This document shows positions 11,855 to 21,779 of a DNA stretch of 64,000 bases, piece by piece. The position numbers and the translations under genes were made by a program. Positions within the stretch are counted from its first letter, which is position 1. Every line of letters begins with the position of its first letter. Under the pieces are notes generated by a model. That model saw only the letters and a list, made by a program, of their open reading frames with translations. It was not told the DNA's origin and made no database searches. The DNA comes from Hormiphora californensis (Eukaryota; Ctenophora; Tentaculata; Cydippida; Pleurobrachiidae). The stretch spans positions 3,548,413 through 3,612,412 of the forward strand of contig CM035361.1 of the NCBI GenBank assembly GCA_020137815.1, read 5' to 3'.

Positions 11855-12597
11855 CAATTTTTTCACACTGTGGTACATCACTTGACCACGATCCATCCTC
11901 CTGACATGTCAGTGTTTTACTTCCCACTAGGATATGGGTGGTAGCACATTCGATAGTGGCAATTGTCCCTGTTGGTGAGGCAGTCCAGTTTCCTTGTGTT
12001 GAATCCTCAACAGTAAAAGCAGGACATTCGCCTGGTTCTGAAGGGAAATATTAATTGGTGAAATTTCATAACATATAATCTGCAAATGTTAACGAAAAAA
12101 CAGTTATGGAGAGCATTGCATTGGACCCTCATTCTGCAGTTCGCAGTGGTATAAATTAAATTTAGACCTTAATTACCTGCTCTGTAGAAGTCAGATGCTT
12201 TGTCACCACTTTCAAACATGATCTCCTCCACATCATCACCACCCCACTTTGGAACACAGTAGCTATTTGAACTATCTGCGAACAGGTAGTTCAGCACCTC
12301 AACATTGTTACATGTGATGATGATGGTGGTCTCTGTTTTAGTGATAGTCCAGATCTTATCCACCTCCACTGGGGGTTGCACTGGGAGGTCTGTGTCGCTG
12401 GTGCTGCAGTAGGTTATATAATACTGCATTGGGGAGGAGAACATCACAACCACACCACCGGTATAGCCGCTGTCCTTATCGAACGTAAACACTGCGATCT
12501 CCTCACCACTATCCAGTGCAGAGTCTGTCTTTATCTGTAGGGATGTTGCCTCCAGGTCCCAGGGTATCTTCACATCCCGCTCTACAGATGTCCAGTC
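11594..12597. repeat. Segmental duplication, copy A
   Basis: Together with 16368-17401 this forms a direct duplication of about 1 kb. It covers both exons (unnamed domain and sushi) and intron text such as CAGCTCTCCTA and GACACGTGATTCCCAGC. The intron between the two exons differs between copies. Confidence 0.7.
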
Positions 12598-15500
12598 TGA
12601 GAGAATTTATTCAAGGAAGGGTTTTTGGGGTGTTTTTTGAGGTATAATACGTTGTATTATATGAAAGCGCTCAGCAAGGCGGATCGTTATTAGAACAAAC
12701 GTCATCGATACCCATAGTGGGTACCCATGATAGTGGGTACCGGACAGAAACTCGAATGGACGATAACTCGAACTCGAAAATTTCGGACTATAACTCACTT
12801 TTGAAAATCTCGAATTTAGGTGAGTTATAGTCCGGATCTGGTGACTTTCTGTCCGCCCCGCTATTTAGGGTGAGTTAGAGTCCAGATGGACATTAACTTA
12901 CCTCTCATGGGAACTTGAGAATTCGGCCGATAGGCCGGATACGAGAGTTCACTGGTTTATATACCCTGCTAACTTAAATAATGCGCCAGTGGCGAGAAGT
13001 CCCACTAGCGCGCTCTCAGTAAACAGCCAGTCCAGCGGCAGATTATTTCCCACTGGCAGGTTATTTATTTTTAACTCCTACGTAACATTCAAAGTGTGTG
13101 TAAATGATTTGCCTGCGAAGCAGGCAAGCCCCGTAGGGCGAACATGGGGGGCGCGACGTGCCCAAGTAAATGATCAGTTTTTACTAAAATACAGAGGGAA
13201 CACGGCAATTTTGCATTTGCGGGCATCGCACTATAGACGCAGTACCCATCGTACTATAGACGCATTATAAACGCATTATAAACGCATTATAGACGCATTA
13301 TAGACACACGCAATATAGACGCATTTTCGTAAGCAGCACTATAGACGCAATATAGACGCATTATAACAGCAATATAAACGCATTTTTATAAACGCGACGC
13401 AGTATAGCCGCATGATAGGCGCACTACCCACCCCAAAATCACCTTATAGACGCACTATAGACGCATTATAGACTGACTATAGCAGCACCATAAACGCTAC
13501 ATAGACCCATATAGACGCATGATAGAAGCATTATAGACGCAAATCGCTTTTTATAGACGCCGCGTCTATAAAAAACGTGCTTTTTAAAGAAGCACTTTAG
13601 ACGTACTCCAGGCTACAGTGCGATATTTGAGGCGCAGTTGGGCGTTTTATAAACGCATTTTTGTCGCATATAAAAGGAAGCAGTATAGACGCATTATAGA
13701 CGCATTATAGCCGCATGTGTGCGAAATCGATAAAGACGCAATATAGACGCAAAATAAAAAGGAGAGGGAGAGAGATGGAGGGAGGGAGGGAGAGGGAAGG
13801 AGAGGGAAAGAGAGGGAGGGACTGAGGGAGGGGTATAGGGACAGAAACAGACGGATAAAGACCTGAGACAGAAGGACAGAGTAAGATGGAAAGAGAGTAA
13901 GATGGAAAGATAGTGATATAGGGACGGAGTGAGACAGAAAAAGAGTGAGACAGAAAAAGACAGAGATGGAAACAAACGGACAGAGACAGACGGACGGACA
14001 AACACGCGCTTACTATCTCCCTCTCTGTCTCACTCTCTCTCCACTCTCCATCTTAATCTCTCTCCATCTTACTCTGTCCGTCTGTCTCAGATCTGTGTCC
14101 ATCTGTCTCTGTCTGATCTGTCTCTGTATCCCTCCCTCTTTCCCTCTCCTTCCCTCTCCCTCCCTCCCTCCCTCCCTCTAGTCTCTCTCCCTCTCCTTCT
14201 TATTAATTGCGTCTTTATCGATTTCGCGCAGATGCGTCTATAATGCGTCTATAATGCGTCTATACTGCTTCCTTTTATATGCGACAAAAATGCGTTTATA
14301 GTTCGCCCAACTGCGCCTCAAATATGGCAGCGTGCGTCTGAGTACGTCTATAGTGCTTCTTAAGAAAGCACGTTTTTTATAGACGCGGCGTCTATAAAAA
14401 GCGATTTGCGTCTATAATGCTTCTATCATGCGTCTATATGGGTCTATGTAGCGTTTATGGTGCTGCTATAGTCAGTCTATAATGCGTCTATAGTGCGTCT
14501 ATAAGGTGATTTTGGGGTGGGTAGTGCGCCTATAATGCGGCTATACTGCGTCGCGTCTATAAAAATGCGTTTATGTTGCTGTTATAATGCGTCTATATTG
14601 CGTCTATAGTGCTGCTTACGAAATTGCGTCTATATTGCGTGTGTCTATAATGCGTCTATAATGCGTTTATAATGCGTTTATAATGCGTCTATAGTACGTG
14701 GGTACAGCGTCTATAGTGCGATGCCCACAAATGCAAAATTGCCGAGGGAACACTATGTGCAACACTTACACACTACGTTGGAGAGAAAGAAAGGACACAT
14801 TCCGTCAATTACTCTCTCTTTATCTCCCCTTTTGTCTCACTATCTCTTTCTCTGTGTTATTTGTGACATGCCCCTTATCAGGCTATTTCTTTCACTCTCT
14901 TTCCTTAGGGGAAACTCTAACTGAATGGCATCCCATTAATGGGATCCCATCAGCAGTACAACTCTAACTGATAATGGACCACAGTGATGGTTCTTTCTCT
15001 GTATTCTCTCTGTGTGCGCGCCCAATCAATCAATGCCCGGGCATGCCCAATGTACTGCTACAGAGAGAATACAGAGAAAGAACCATCACTGTGGTTCATT
15101 ATCAGTTAGAGTTGTACTGCTGATGGGATCCCATTAATGGGATGCCATTCAGTTAGAGTTTCCCCTAACTGTTACCAAACAGTGTACACTCAATTGTGAC
15201 GTGTTTTTAACTATTTCTCAGTTCTCTTTGTGTGTTTTGATTAGTGTTCTCTCTCTTGTTGGTGTGTAATACTTGAAACAACTAAAGCAGGGTATATAAC
15301 CCATAAACTCTGACCACTGGCACGTTATAGGTTTAAACCCCTCCGCCTCTCCCTCGGCTACGCCTCAGGATCGTCGTCGTGATTTAAACCAGTTTATCCG
15401 CCAGCGGCGGATAAACTCCAGCTAACTTCTCCCAGCGGCGCGCTGGGAGAAAGTTATCTGAAATAACGCGCCAGTGGCCAGAGTTTATGCCTCATATATT

Positions 15501-17400
15501 CGTCTTAGTAGTGTTAGGGTTGTTGTTTGGGTTCGATGTTAGGGTTTTATTAGGGTTGGGTTGGGTTTTACGGAAAAATCCAGGTGAGTTTGAAATTCGA
15601 CATTTTGTCCTAGCTTTCGACATTTTGTCCTAGCAAAAAGTCGAAAAAAATGCAGACGGAAAGTCACCAGAAAAAAAGAACTTGACGCCGATTTTCGGAC
15701 AATAACTCACTTTCGAGTTACTGTCCAGGTGAGTTACAGTCCTAGCGCCCCCATAGTTACCAATTCACTATTCAGTTGCCATGGCAACCGTGTTGTTGAC
15801 GTTGAAAGCGGCGAAAAAAACCATCCGGCGAAGCCGGGTGGGTTATCAAATATCAAAAAGCCCCAATGGGTGCGTTAGCATGATGGTTGGGGTTGAGGAG
15901 AATTGACGACGCACGAGATGAGGGGATTGAAAACAAGTTTCGCTACAACATTAGCATCATCAGATCATCCCTCAAATTAATTTGTTTGAGGGATGATCTG
16001 ATGATGCTAATGTTGTAGCGAAACTTGTTTTCAATCCCCTCATCTCGTGCGTCGTCAATTCTCCTCAACCCCAACCATCATGCTAGTGCTAGGCACTCTG
16101 AGTAGTATGCTAGTGCTTGACCACCGACCGGGGGGAGGCGACCGAGAGTAATATCAGTGTCCAGCCGACCAGGAGAGAAGCCCCTGCAACCCCTTCATTC
16201 ATTCAATGGGTGCGCTAGTATATATAATGTTTAATGGACAACGTCAGGACGTAATCTAAAGGAATGTCTTCAGATGTACGTCTGAAGATCACATTCCTTT
16301 AGATTACGTCTGCACTGTATAATACAGATGTAATTTTCTGAAAGCTTTACATCCCGTTTTTTTCAGAAACAGCTCTCCTATCGTAGTTGTACGACAGATG
16401 CAGATTACCCTTCCAGGTTTATCAGACTGCGGTACGTAACAATTTACAAGATCTTTAAAAGACGTGAAAGACACGCGATTCCCAGCAAAGCCATTATAGC
16501 GAGAAAGAAGTTTATAAAAGTACGTGGAGCTGTGAATCAACTTACCAGTTTTATCACACTGTGGTACATCACTTGACCATGATCCATCATCCTGACATGT
16601 CAATGTTGCATTTCCCACTAGGATATGGGTGGCAGCACATTCGATAGTGGCAGTTGTCCCTGTTGGTGAGGCAGTCCAGTTTCCTTGTGTTGATCCCTCA
16701 ACAGTAAAGGCAGGACATTCAACTGGCTCTGAATGGAAATAGTAAATGTTGTGAGTTCATTGAAAAATGCAGGTTCATGATATCATGTCATGGAAAACTT
16801 GGATTGTCGTTCATTTCATTTAGTAGGGACGAATCTCTCACAAAAAGAAGTGGTTGACTCACTATTTGGTGAAAAGCAAATTCCGGTTGTAACCCACCTA
16901 TTTTGACCCACTGAGGGCGGCGCCATACCCCATTTGATTCTCTCGACAGATATCAATTAAATTTAGACCCTAATTTATACCTGCTCTGTAGAAATCAGAT
17001 GCTGTGTCAAGAGTGCTAAAACTGATCCCCTCCACAACATCTCCACCCAACTTTGGAACACAGTCGCTACGTGAACTATCTGCAAACTGGTAGTTCAGCA
17101 CTTCCACATCGTTACATGTGATGATGATGGCGGTCTCTGTTTTGGTGATTGTCCAGATCTTATCTACCTCCACTGGGGGTTGTACTGGCAGGTCTATCGA
17201 GCTGCTGGTGCACCAGCCAATCTGATACTGCATCGGGGAGGAGAACGATACAGTCACACTACTGAAAATAGTGCTGTACTTGTCGTACATCCTCACCAAG
17301 ATCTGCTCATCACTGCCCAGTGTAGAGTCTGTCTTTATCTGGAGAGGTTTTCCATCCAGGTCCCAGGGTATATTCACATTCCGCTCTACAGCTTTCCAGT
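11855..17400 (-). CDS. Mosaic extracellular protein with two [unnamed domain + sushi/CCP] units (partial)
   Basis: Four minus-strand exons in transcription order: 17400-16981, 16728-16546, 12596-12177 and 12037-11855. All start and end in phase 1, as exon-shuffled extracellular modules do. The two 183-bp exons are sushi (CCP) modules with four cysteines and the late Trp (CPAFTVE, IECAT, LTCQ, DGSWSSDVPQC). The two 420-bp exons encode a module of about 140 residues with VDKIWTITKTET, ITCN, VEVLNY and ASDFYRAG. It resembles a module I associate with invertebrate mosaic proteins but cannot name surely. Sushi proteins usually bind ligands outside the cell. No signal-peptide exon, membrane segment or stop was found, so both ends are missing. 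The two units lie in duplicated DNA, so they may be parts of one gene or of two. Confidence 0.65.
12600..13193. other. Intron or intergenic DNA with short related inverted fragments
   Basis: Holds scattered pieces such as GTGAGTTATAGTCC and TATATACCCTGCTAACTT that recur inverted or rearranged at 15290-15750 (AGCAGGGTATATAA, GTGAGTTACAGTCC). These could be outer remnants of a larger inverted structure around the Mutator-like element. No coding signal. Confidence 0.4.
13204..14743. mobile_element. Mutator-like foldback element made of TATAGACGCAT repeats
   Basis: Ends GGCAATTTTGCATTTG and the inverse ATGCAAAATTGCC, flanked by the 10-bp direct repeat GAGGGAACAC at 13194-13203 and 14744-14753. 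A target duplication of 9-10 bp is the mark of Mutator-type elements. Each arm (about 550 bp) is an array of the 10-12-bp motif TATAGACGCAT and variants. The arms are inverse complements, around a GAGA/CTCT core at about 13760-14200. No transposase frame. Such an arm pair would form a very large hairpin. Confidence 0.75.
14905..15168. mobile_element. Palindromic MITE
   Basis: Almost perfect inverted repeat running from TTAGGGGAAACTCTAACTG to CAGTTAGAGTTTCCCCTAA. Arms are over 100 bp with a GC-rich loop (GCCCGGGCATGCCC). Non-coding. Confidence 0.65.
15169..15875. other. Non-coding DNA with GC-rich hairpins
   Basis: Contains small hairpins (for example TTATCCGCCAGCGGCGGATAA near 15401) and CGACATTTTGTCCTAG repeated at about 15598 and 15619. 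No gene recognised. Confidence 0.4.
15876..16085. mobile_element. Perfect palindrome, about 105-bp arms
   Basis: TAGCATGATGG...CCATCATGCTA, centred on CCTCAAATTAATTTGTTTGAGG. The arms look essentially identical. AATGGGTGCG precedes it, and AATGGGTGCGCTAG recurs at about 16205, hinting at a larger composite repeat. A second hairpin of about 30-bp arms is at 16249-16309. Confidence 0.65.
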
Positions 17401-17401
17401 C
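16368..17401. repeat. Segmental duplication, copy B
   Basis: Second copy of the domain-plus-sushi block, 4.8 kb from copy A. Exon lengths (420 and 183 bp) are the same in both copies and both keep open frames, which suggests selection or a recent duplication. Confidence 0.7.
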
Positions 17402-17440
17402 TGAAACGCAATAAATATGCTTTAAGATATATATATATAT

Positions 17441-17613
17441 ATAGTCGGACCCCGATTTAGGGACACCCTCGGGGGAAAGGCTCTTGTCCACTAAATCGGG
17501 GTGTCCACTAAATCGGGGTCAAATAAGGTTAATTTCCTATATCGGGGGAAAAAAAATCATGTCCCTAAATTTCGGGGTGCCACTAAATCGGGGGGCCCTA
17601 AATCGGGCCCCGA

Positions 17614-17620
<7 letters not shown>
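17441..17620. mobile_element. Pogo/Tigger-like MITE copy (CAGTCGGACCCCGATTTA family)
   Basis: Ends ATAGTCGGACCCCGATTTAG and CCCCGACTGTAT beside TA. Between them are several GTCCACTAAATCGGGG units. The CAGT...CCCCGAT terminus and TA flanks resemble pogo/Tigger elements. The (TA)n tract that follows may have grown from the TA flank. Confidence 0.6.

Positions 17621-17687
<67 letters not shown>
17616..17687. repeat. (TA)n microsatellite
   Basis: About 35 TA units between the pogo-like MITE and the Penelope-like pair. Confidence 0.9.
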
Positions 17688-17688
<1 letters not shown>

Positions 17689-17813
17689 AATAAAACAAGG
17701 AAGTTTAGTTCAACAGTTTACACATGTTTCAATACAAAATTGTATTTCATCAGAACTGAATCACACTTGTCCCGTTCCAGGTTTCTTGCTTGCTCCTTCA
17801 TAAAGCCATCCAA

Positions 17814-18446
17814 TTAGAGATTGTATTTCTTGTGATGTCTGCAACTACCCATGATCTCGCTTCTCCGGTTTAGGAGTTGGTGGTTCCTGGACTCCATCAA
17901 AATCTCCATCTTCTCGGTAGTGCACAGGTCACAGAACCGATCCCCAATTCTGTACGGTCTTCCCTTTTTCCTCACTTTCCAAGTGATCCCGAATGTGATC
18001 CCCCTGTCCTTCAACTCCCACACCTTTTCAGACAGCCTTGTAGATGTTCTTTTTTCGGAGTTGTTGAATGTGTGCTTGTGCTGGCTGAATCGGGTTTTAA
18101 ATGAGTTCCCTGTTAACCCGATGTAGAGAAATTTCTGGTTGCAGCTGGTCTTCAGTTGAGCTTCGTATACCAATGATTCGGTGAGGCACTTTCCATCCAA
18201 TGGACAACTTCCCTTGTCCTTACAGTTGCATAATTTATCAGGCACATCTGTTGGTTTCGGGCCCCCATGTGTGAGTTTTTTGTTGTGGGCCTTTATCCTC
18301 GATTCCATGTTTTTCATGCAACTGTATGATACCTTGAGAGTGTTTTTGTTGAAGATCTGGCTGTAAATGTGTCCTGCTGGAAAGTGCCTTGCCACTAAAC
18401 CAAGAAACTTTCGTCCCACCATTTTCTGTGGATGTTGAAACGGACC
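17814..18446 (-). CDS. Penelope-like RT C-terminus + GIY-YIG endonuclease (left arm, 5'-truncated)
   Basis: The frame runs to 18476, but the first residues (MPLNQETFVP) come from antisense reading of the other arm. Real element protein starts near GRKFLGL. The linker Cys motif is followed by the GIY-YIG domain with YIGLTGNSF, the basic RFSQHKHTF and a late Glu (TTEKMEIL). In these elements the endonuclease nicks the target and the reverse transcriptase copies element RNA. Most of the reverse transcriptase is missing, so the copy is inactive. Confidence 0.8.
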   Translation of the reverse strand, partial: GPFQHPQKMVGRKFLGLVARHFPAGHIYSQIFNKNTLKVSYSCMKNMESRIKAHNKKLTHGGPKPTDVPDKLCNCKDKGSCPLDGKCLTESLVYEAQLKTSCNQKFLYIGLTGNSFKTRFSQHKHTFNNSEKRTSTRLSEKVWELKDRGITFGITWKVRKKGRPYRIGDRFCDLCTTEKMEILMESRNHQLLNRRSEIMGSCRHHKKYNL

Positions 18447-19051
18447 TGGGACGAAAGTTTCTTGGTTTAGTGGCAAGGCACTTTCCAGCAGGACACATTT
18501 ACAGCCAGATCTTCAACAAAAACACTCTCAAGGTATCATACAGTTGCATGAAAAACATGGAATCGAGGATAAAGGCCCACAACAAAAAACTCACACATGG
18601 GGGCCCGAAACCAACAGATGTGCCTGATAAATTATGCAACTGTAAGGACAAGGGAAGTTGTCCATTGGATGGAAAGTGCCTCACCGAATCATTGGTATAC
18701 GAAGCTCAACTGAAGACCAGCTGCAACCAGAAATTTCTCTACATCGGGTTAACAGGGAACTCATTTAAAACCCGATTCAGCCAGCACAAGCACACATTCA
18801 ACAACTCCGAAAAAAGAACATCTACAAGGCTGTCTGAAAAGGTGTGGGAGTTGAAGGACAGGGGGATCACATTCGGGATCACTTGGAAAGTGAGGAAAAA
18901 GGGAAGACCGTACAGAATTGGGGATCGGTTCTGTGACCTGTGCACTACCGAGAAGATGGAGATTTTGATGGAGTCCAGGAACCACCAACTCCTAAACCGG
19001 AGAAGCGAGATCATGGGTAGTTGCAGACATCACAAGAAATACAATCTCTAA
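18419..19051 (+). CDS. Penelope-like RT C-terminus + GIY-YIG endonuclease (right arm, 5'-truncated)
   Basis: Mirror copy of the left-arm protein with, as far as I can see, identical residues after GRKFLGL. It ends HHKKYNL at 19051 and is followed by about 130 bp of shared 3' untranslated DNA. Truncated like its partner. Confidence 0.8.
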   Translation, partial: PFSVDVETDLGRKFLGLVARHFPAGHIYSQIFNKNTLKVSYSCMKNMESRIKAHNKKLTHGGPKPTDVPDKLCNCKDKGSCPLDGKCLTESLVYEAQLKTSCNQKFLYIGLTGNSFKTRFSQHKHTFNNSEKRTSTRLSEKVWELKDRGITFGITWKVRKKGRPYRIGDRFCDLCTTEKMEILMESRNHQLLNRRSEIMGSCRHHKKYNL

Positions 19052-19182
19052 TTGGATGGCTTTATGAAGGAGCAAGCAAGAAACCTGGAACGGGACAAGT
19101 GTGATTCAGTTCTGATGAAATACAATTTTGTATTGAAACATGTGTAAACTGTTGAACTAAACTTCCTTGTTTTTATTTGTAA

Positions 19183-19230
19183 ACAGCTCCTCCTGGTGAG
19201 TAGAGCACTATCCGAGGCAAGGACAATCAG

Positions 19231-19293
<63 letters not shown>

Positions 19294-20535
19294 AGAGGAG
19301 AGAGAGTAGAGTGAGAGAGATCGCTCGCGCTCTGCGAGAGATGCTGCTCGTTCTGCTTCTCGCTTACGATACTCGCTATCGCCCGTCCGCGCTCTCCTGC
19401 TCCTCTCGACGCTCTCTCCCTCGCTTCCCGCTCTCTCCTCTCTCTTTCTCTCTCTCTCTTGCTCTTTTTTCCTCTCCGCTCTCGCTAAACTCTAGACAGG
19501 CAGACTCTGTTCGTTCTTTTGTAGAAGACAAAACCATTAACTTTGGCAGCAACTAGATCTATAGCGATAGCCTGTTCTGGTACACACACACACACAGACA
19601 CACACACACACACTGCACAATTTTAGCTAACCACTGGCGATTTCCTGAAAACGTGCCAATGAAATGGTTTATGAAGGAGCAGCTCGTAACTGTGTGCGCG
19701 GCTCTAGTTGCTACACCGTGGCGAAAAAGGTCCGTCTACTGGTTTACTTGTGTAAATTCACAATTCGAATTCTCACCCTGCTATATGCCTTTTTCAAAGC
19801 AAAAAAGCAGGGAAAAATGCAAAAAATACTGGGTTTTAATTCTTACGCAGATCTCTTTATTCAGAGAAGTTTTCAATAACAACCTGCAGTGAGAACAACT
19901 GTTCCAGTTCCACATAATGCAGCTGCGAAGAGAAAGAAACGTATCATGCTAACACACATATCACTTAGTAAAAGAGGTTGTTATATAGCACCTGTGCGTG
20001 TTACAGACAAAAACTAATTCAAATGTATTTGTTTTGCAAGCATTTAAATGAGTTTTTTTTAAAAACAAAGCGGATCTACCCTGAAGGGCTGGTAGTAGAA
20101 ATCAAGATGCAAAGTGGATAAATTTAGCAGCTTGTGAAGTCACACAACAAATCATTTTAGAAGATAGGACTTCAACTGGTTTTCGATCTATTCATTTTAA
20201 TTCCTATATAACTGTTATATGAATGGCAGGAATGTTCATTCATGAAAAATGAACTTTTGACATTTAAATTTAAAACAAAGCAATTAGTTAGGAAGGAATT
20301 AATCCAGCACACTCCCGTAGTTTGTTTTCACACAACTACCACCGTTTTTGCGTGACAGCTCGCCAACCGACCCGGAGAATATATGGGACACCCTGTATGG
20401 CACATGTGGCGGATCCACATAGAACCACCAAAAAAGCTATATAATAGCTTCACCTATAAAAAGCAACAGCTTCCAGAATTGAACTGAACCACTTTGAAGT
20501 AGTCTAGATTGATGTAGAGCTCAAAGAGGGCGTAG
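19183..20535. repeat. (TA)n/(GA)n tracts and a dispersed repeat; no gene seen
   Basis: (TA)n at 19232-19276 and GA/CT-rich text to about 19460. A segment of about 140 bp (19497-19640; TTCTTTTGTAGAAGACAAAA) recurs at 20836-20962, each time just after GA/CT microsatellite DNA. GAGTAGAGCACTATCCG at 19199 recurs near 52305. No coding signal in 19650-20535. Confidence 0.55.
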
Positions 20536-20543
20536 TGAATGCC

Positions 20544-20827
<284 letters not shown>

Positions 20828-21013
20828 GAAACACACGTTGACTCTGCTCGTTCTTTTATAGAAGACAAAACCATTAACTTTGGCAGCAACTAGTTCTATA
20901 GCGATAGACTGTTCTGGTACACCCACACACTGCACAATTTTAACTAACCACTTAACTGGCGGGATTTGGGGCTGAGGTACTGTCAAGATATACTATATCT
21001 GAGATCGCTATAT

Positions 21014-21202
21014 GAGGGAAAACAGTCGTGCCTGAACCTCAGGTCCAGTGCACGACTATTTTCCACTGAGACCTCCGATTTCAGAGCTCAGTGACGGCTA
21101 TTCCCTGAGATTTAGGGGAAATTTTCAGGAAATAGCCAAGAATAGCCCTAAGGTCTCAGGGGTAATTAGCCGTGACCTGAGGTTACACGACTGGTTTACC
21201 CC
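21014..21202. mobile_element. Foldback MITE, AACAGTCGTGCC family
   Basis: Ends GGGAAAACAGTCGTGCCTG and the inverse ending in CCCC, with inner text CACTGAGACC and CAGTGACGGCTATTCCC. Better-kept copies are at 42167-42357 and 44463-44656; degenerate ones are at 34824-34896, 41040-41122, 44940-45116 and 56887-56978. Confidence 0.6.
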
Positions 21203-21779
21203 AATAAAACTGCACACAATTCAAGTTCATTGGGATATTGTATGTACAAGAAAAGGATCAATCGAACCTTAATAATGTTGAGTATACCGAGGTAGCCATG
21301 GTAACACATTTCTTTAAGGTATCCATGGTAACACATTTATTTCCTTTAGGTTGACCCGAATCGCAACTTTCTGCAAGTATAATAAATCCAGGCCTGTCTG
21401 GCGGCGCCAGACCTCCGACAGTGCGCTCAGATGCAGGGTCCGCGGCGCCATGGATAGATCCATCATGGAAGGGATATTAGATACAGTTTCAACTTTCAAG
21501 TCGTATAGCTTCGATATTTCAGTTTTCGATCACATGATGTGATTTAATATTCAAATTAACTATTACTACTAGCTCAGTTTAGGTCAAAATACAACTTTAA
21601 AAGTCAAGAAGTACATAGTCATAGCTGAACTATAATAATATCACGGTTTAATTTGTGGCCCGATAAAATTCGAAAACCAACTATGTTGAGTTAACGATAT
21701 TATAAACTATGATTTAGTAACTTATAAAGTCCTACTCAATACTCAATTAACACTTAATTAATACTCAATTAACAACTAA
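21203..21779. other. 3' flank of the TRPA-like gene
   Basis: No coding exon recognised. A short GC-rich hairpin at 21395-21455 (GTCTGGCGGCGCCAGACC) has a relative at about 40660-40725 (GTCTGGCGGCACCAGACC). Confidence 0.4.

Larger units (their letters stand above)
17688..19182. mobile_element. Head-to-head pair of 5'-truncated Penelope-like elements
   Basis: A palindrome of about 1.5 kb with arms of roughly 730 bp meets at about 18417-18450. Each arm encodes the same 200-residue C-terminal part of a Penelope-like element: the end of the reverse transcriptase (GRKFLGLVARHFPAGH), the Cys motif (CNCKDKGSCPLDGKCL) and a GIY-YIG endonuclease (LYIGLTGNSFKTRFSQHKH). Both arms keep the frame open and look almost identical, so the pair is young. 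Inverted and tandem dimers are typical products of this group. A (TA)n tract borders each outer side: 17616-17687, and 19232-19276 after about 50 bp. Confidence 0.85.

Noticed and set aside
12169-12573. Stand-alone gene starting at MKIPWDLEA
   Set aside because: The exon begins at a splice acceptor at 12596, in phase 1, upstream of that Met, and has a matching duplicate at 16981-17400. It is an internal module.
18389-18430. Start codon and N terminus MPLNQETFVP of the Penelope-like frames as real protein
   Set aside because: These residues come from antisense reading of the opposite arm across the palindrome centre.
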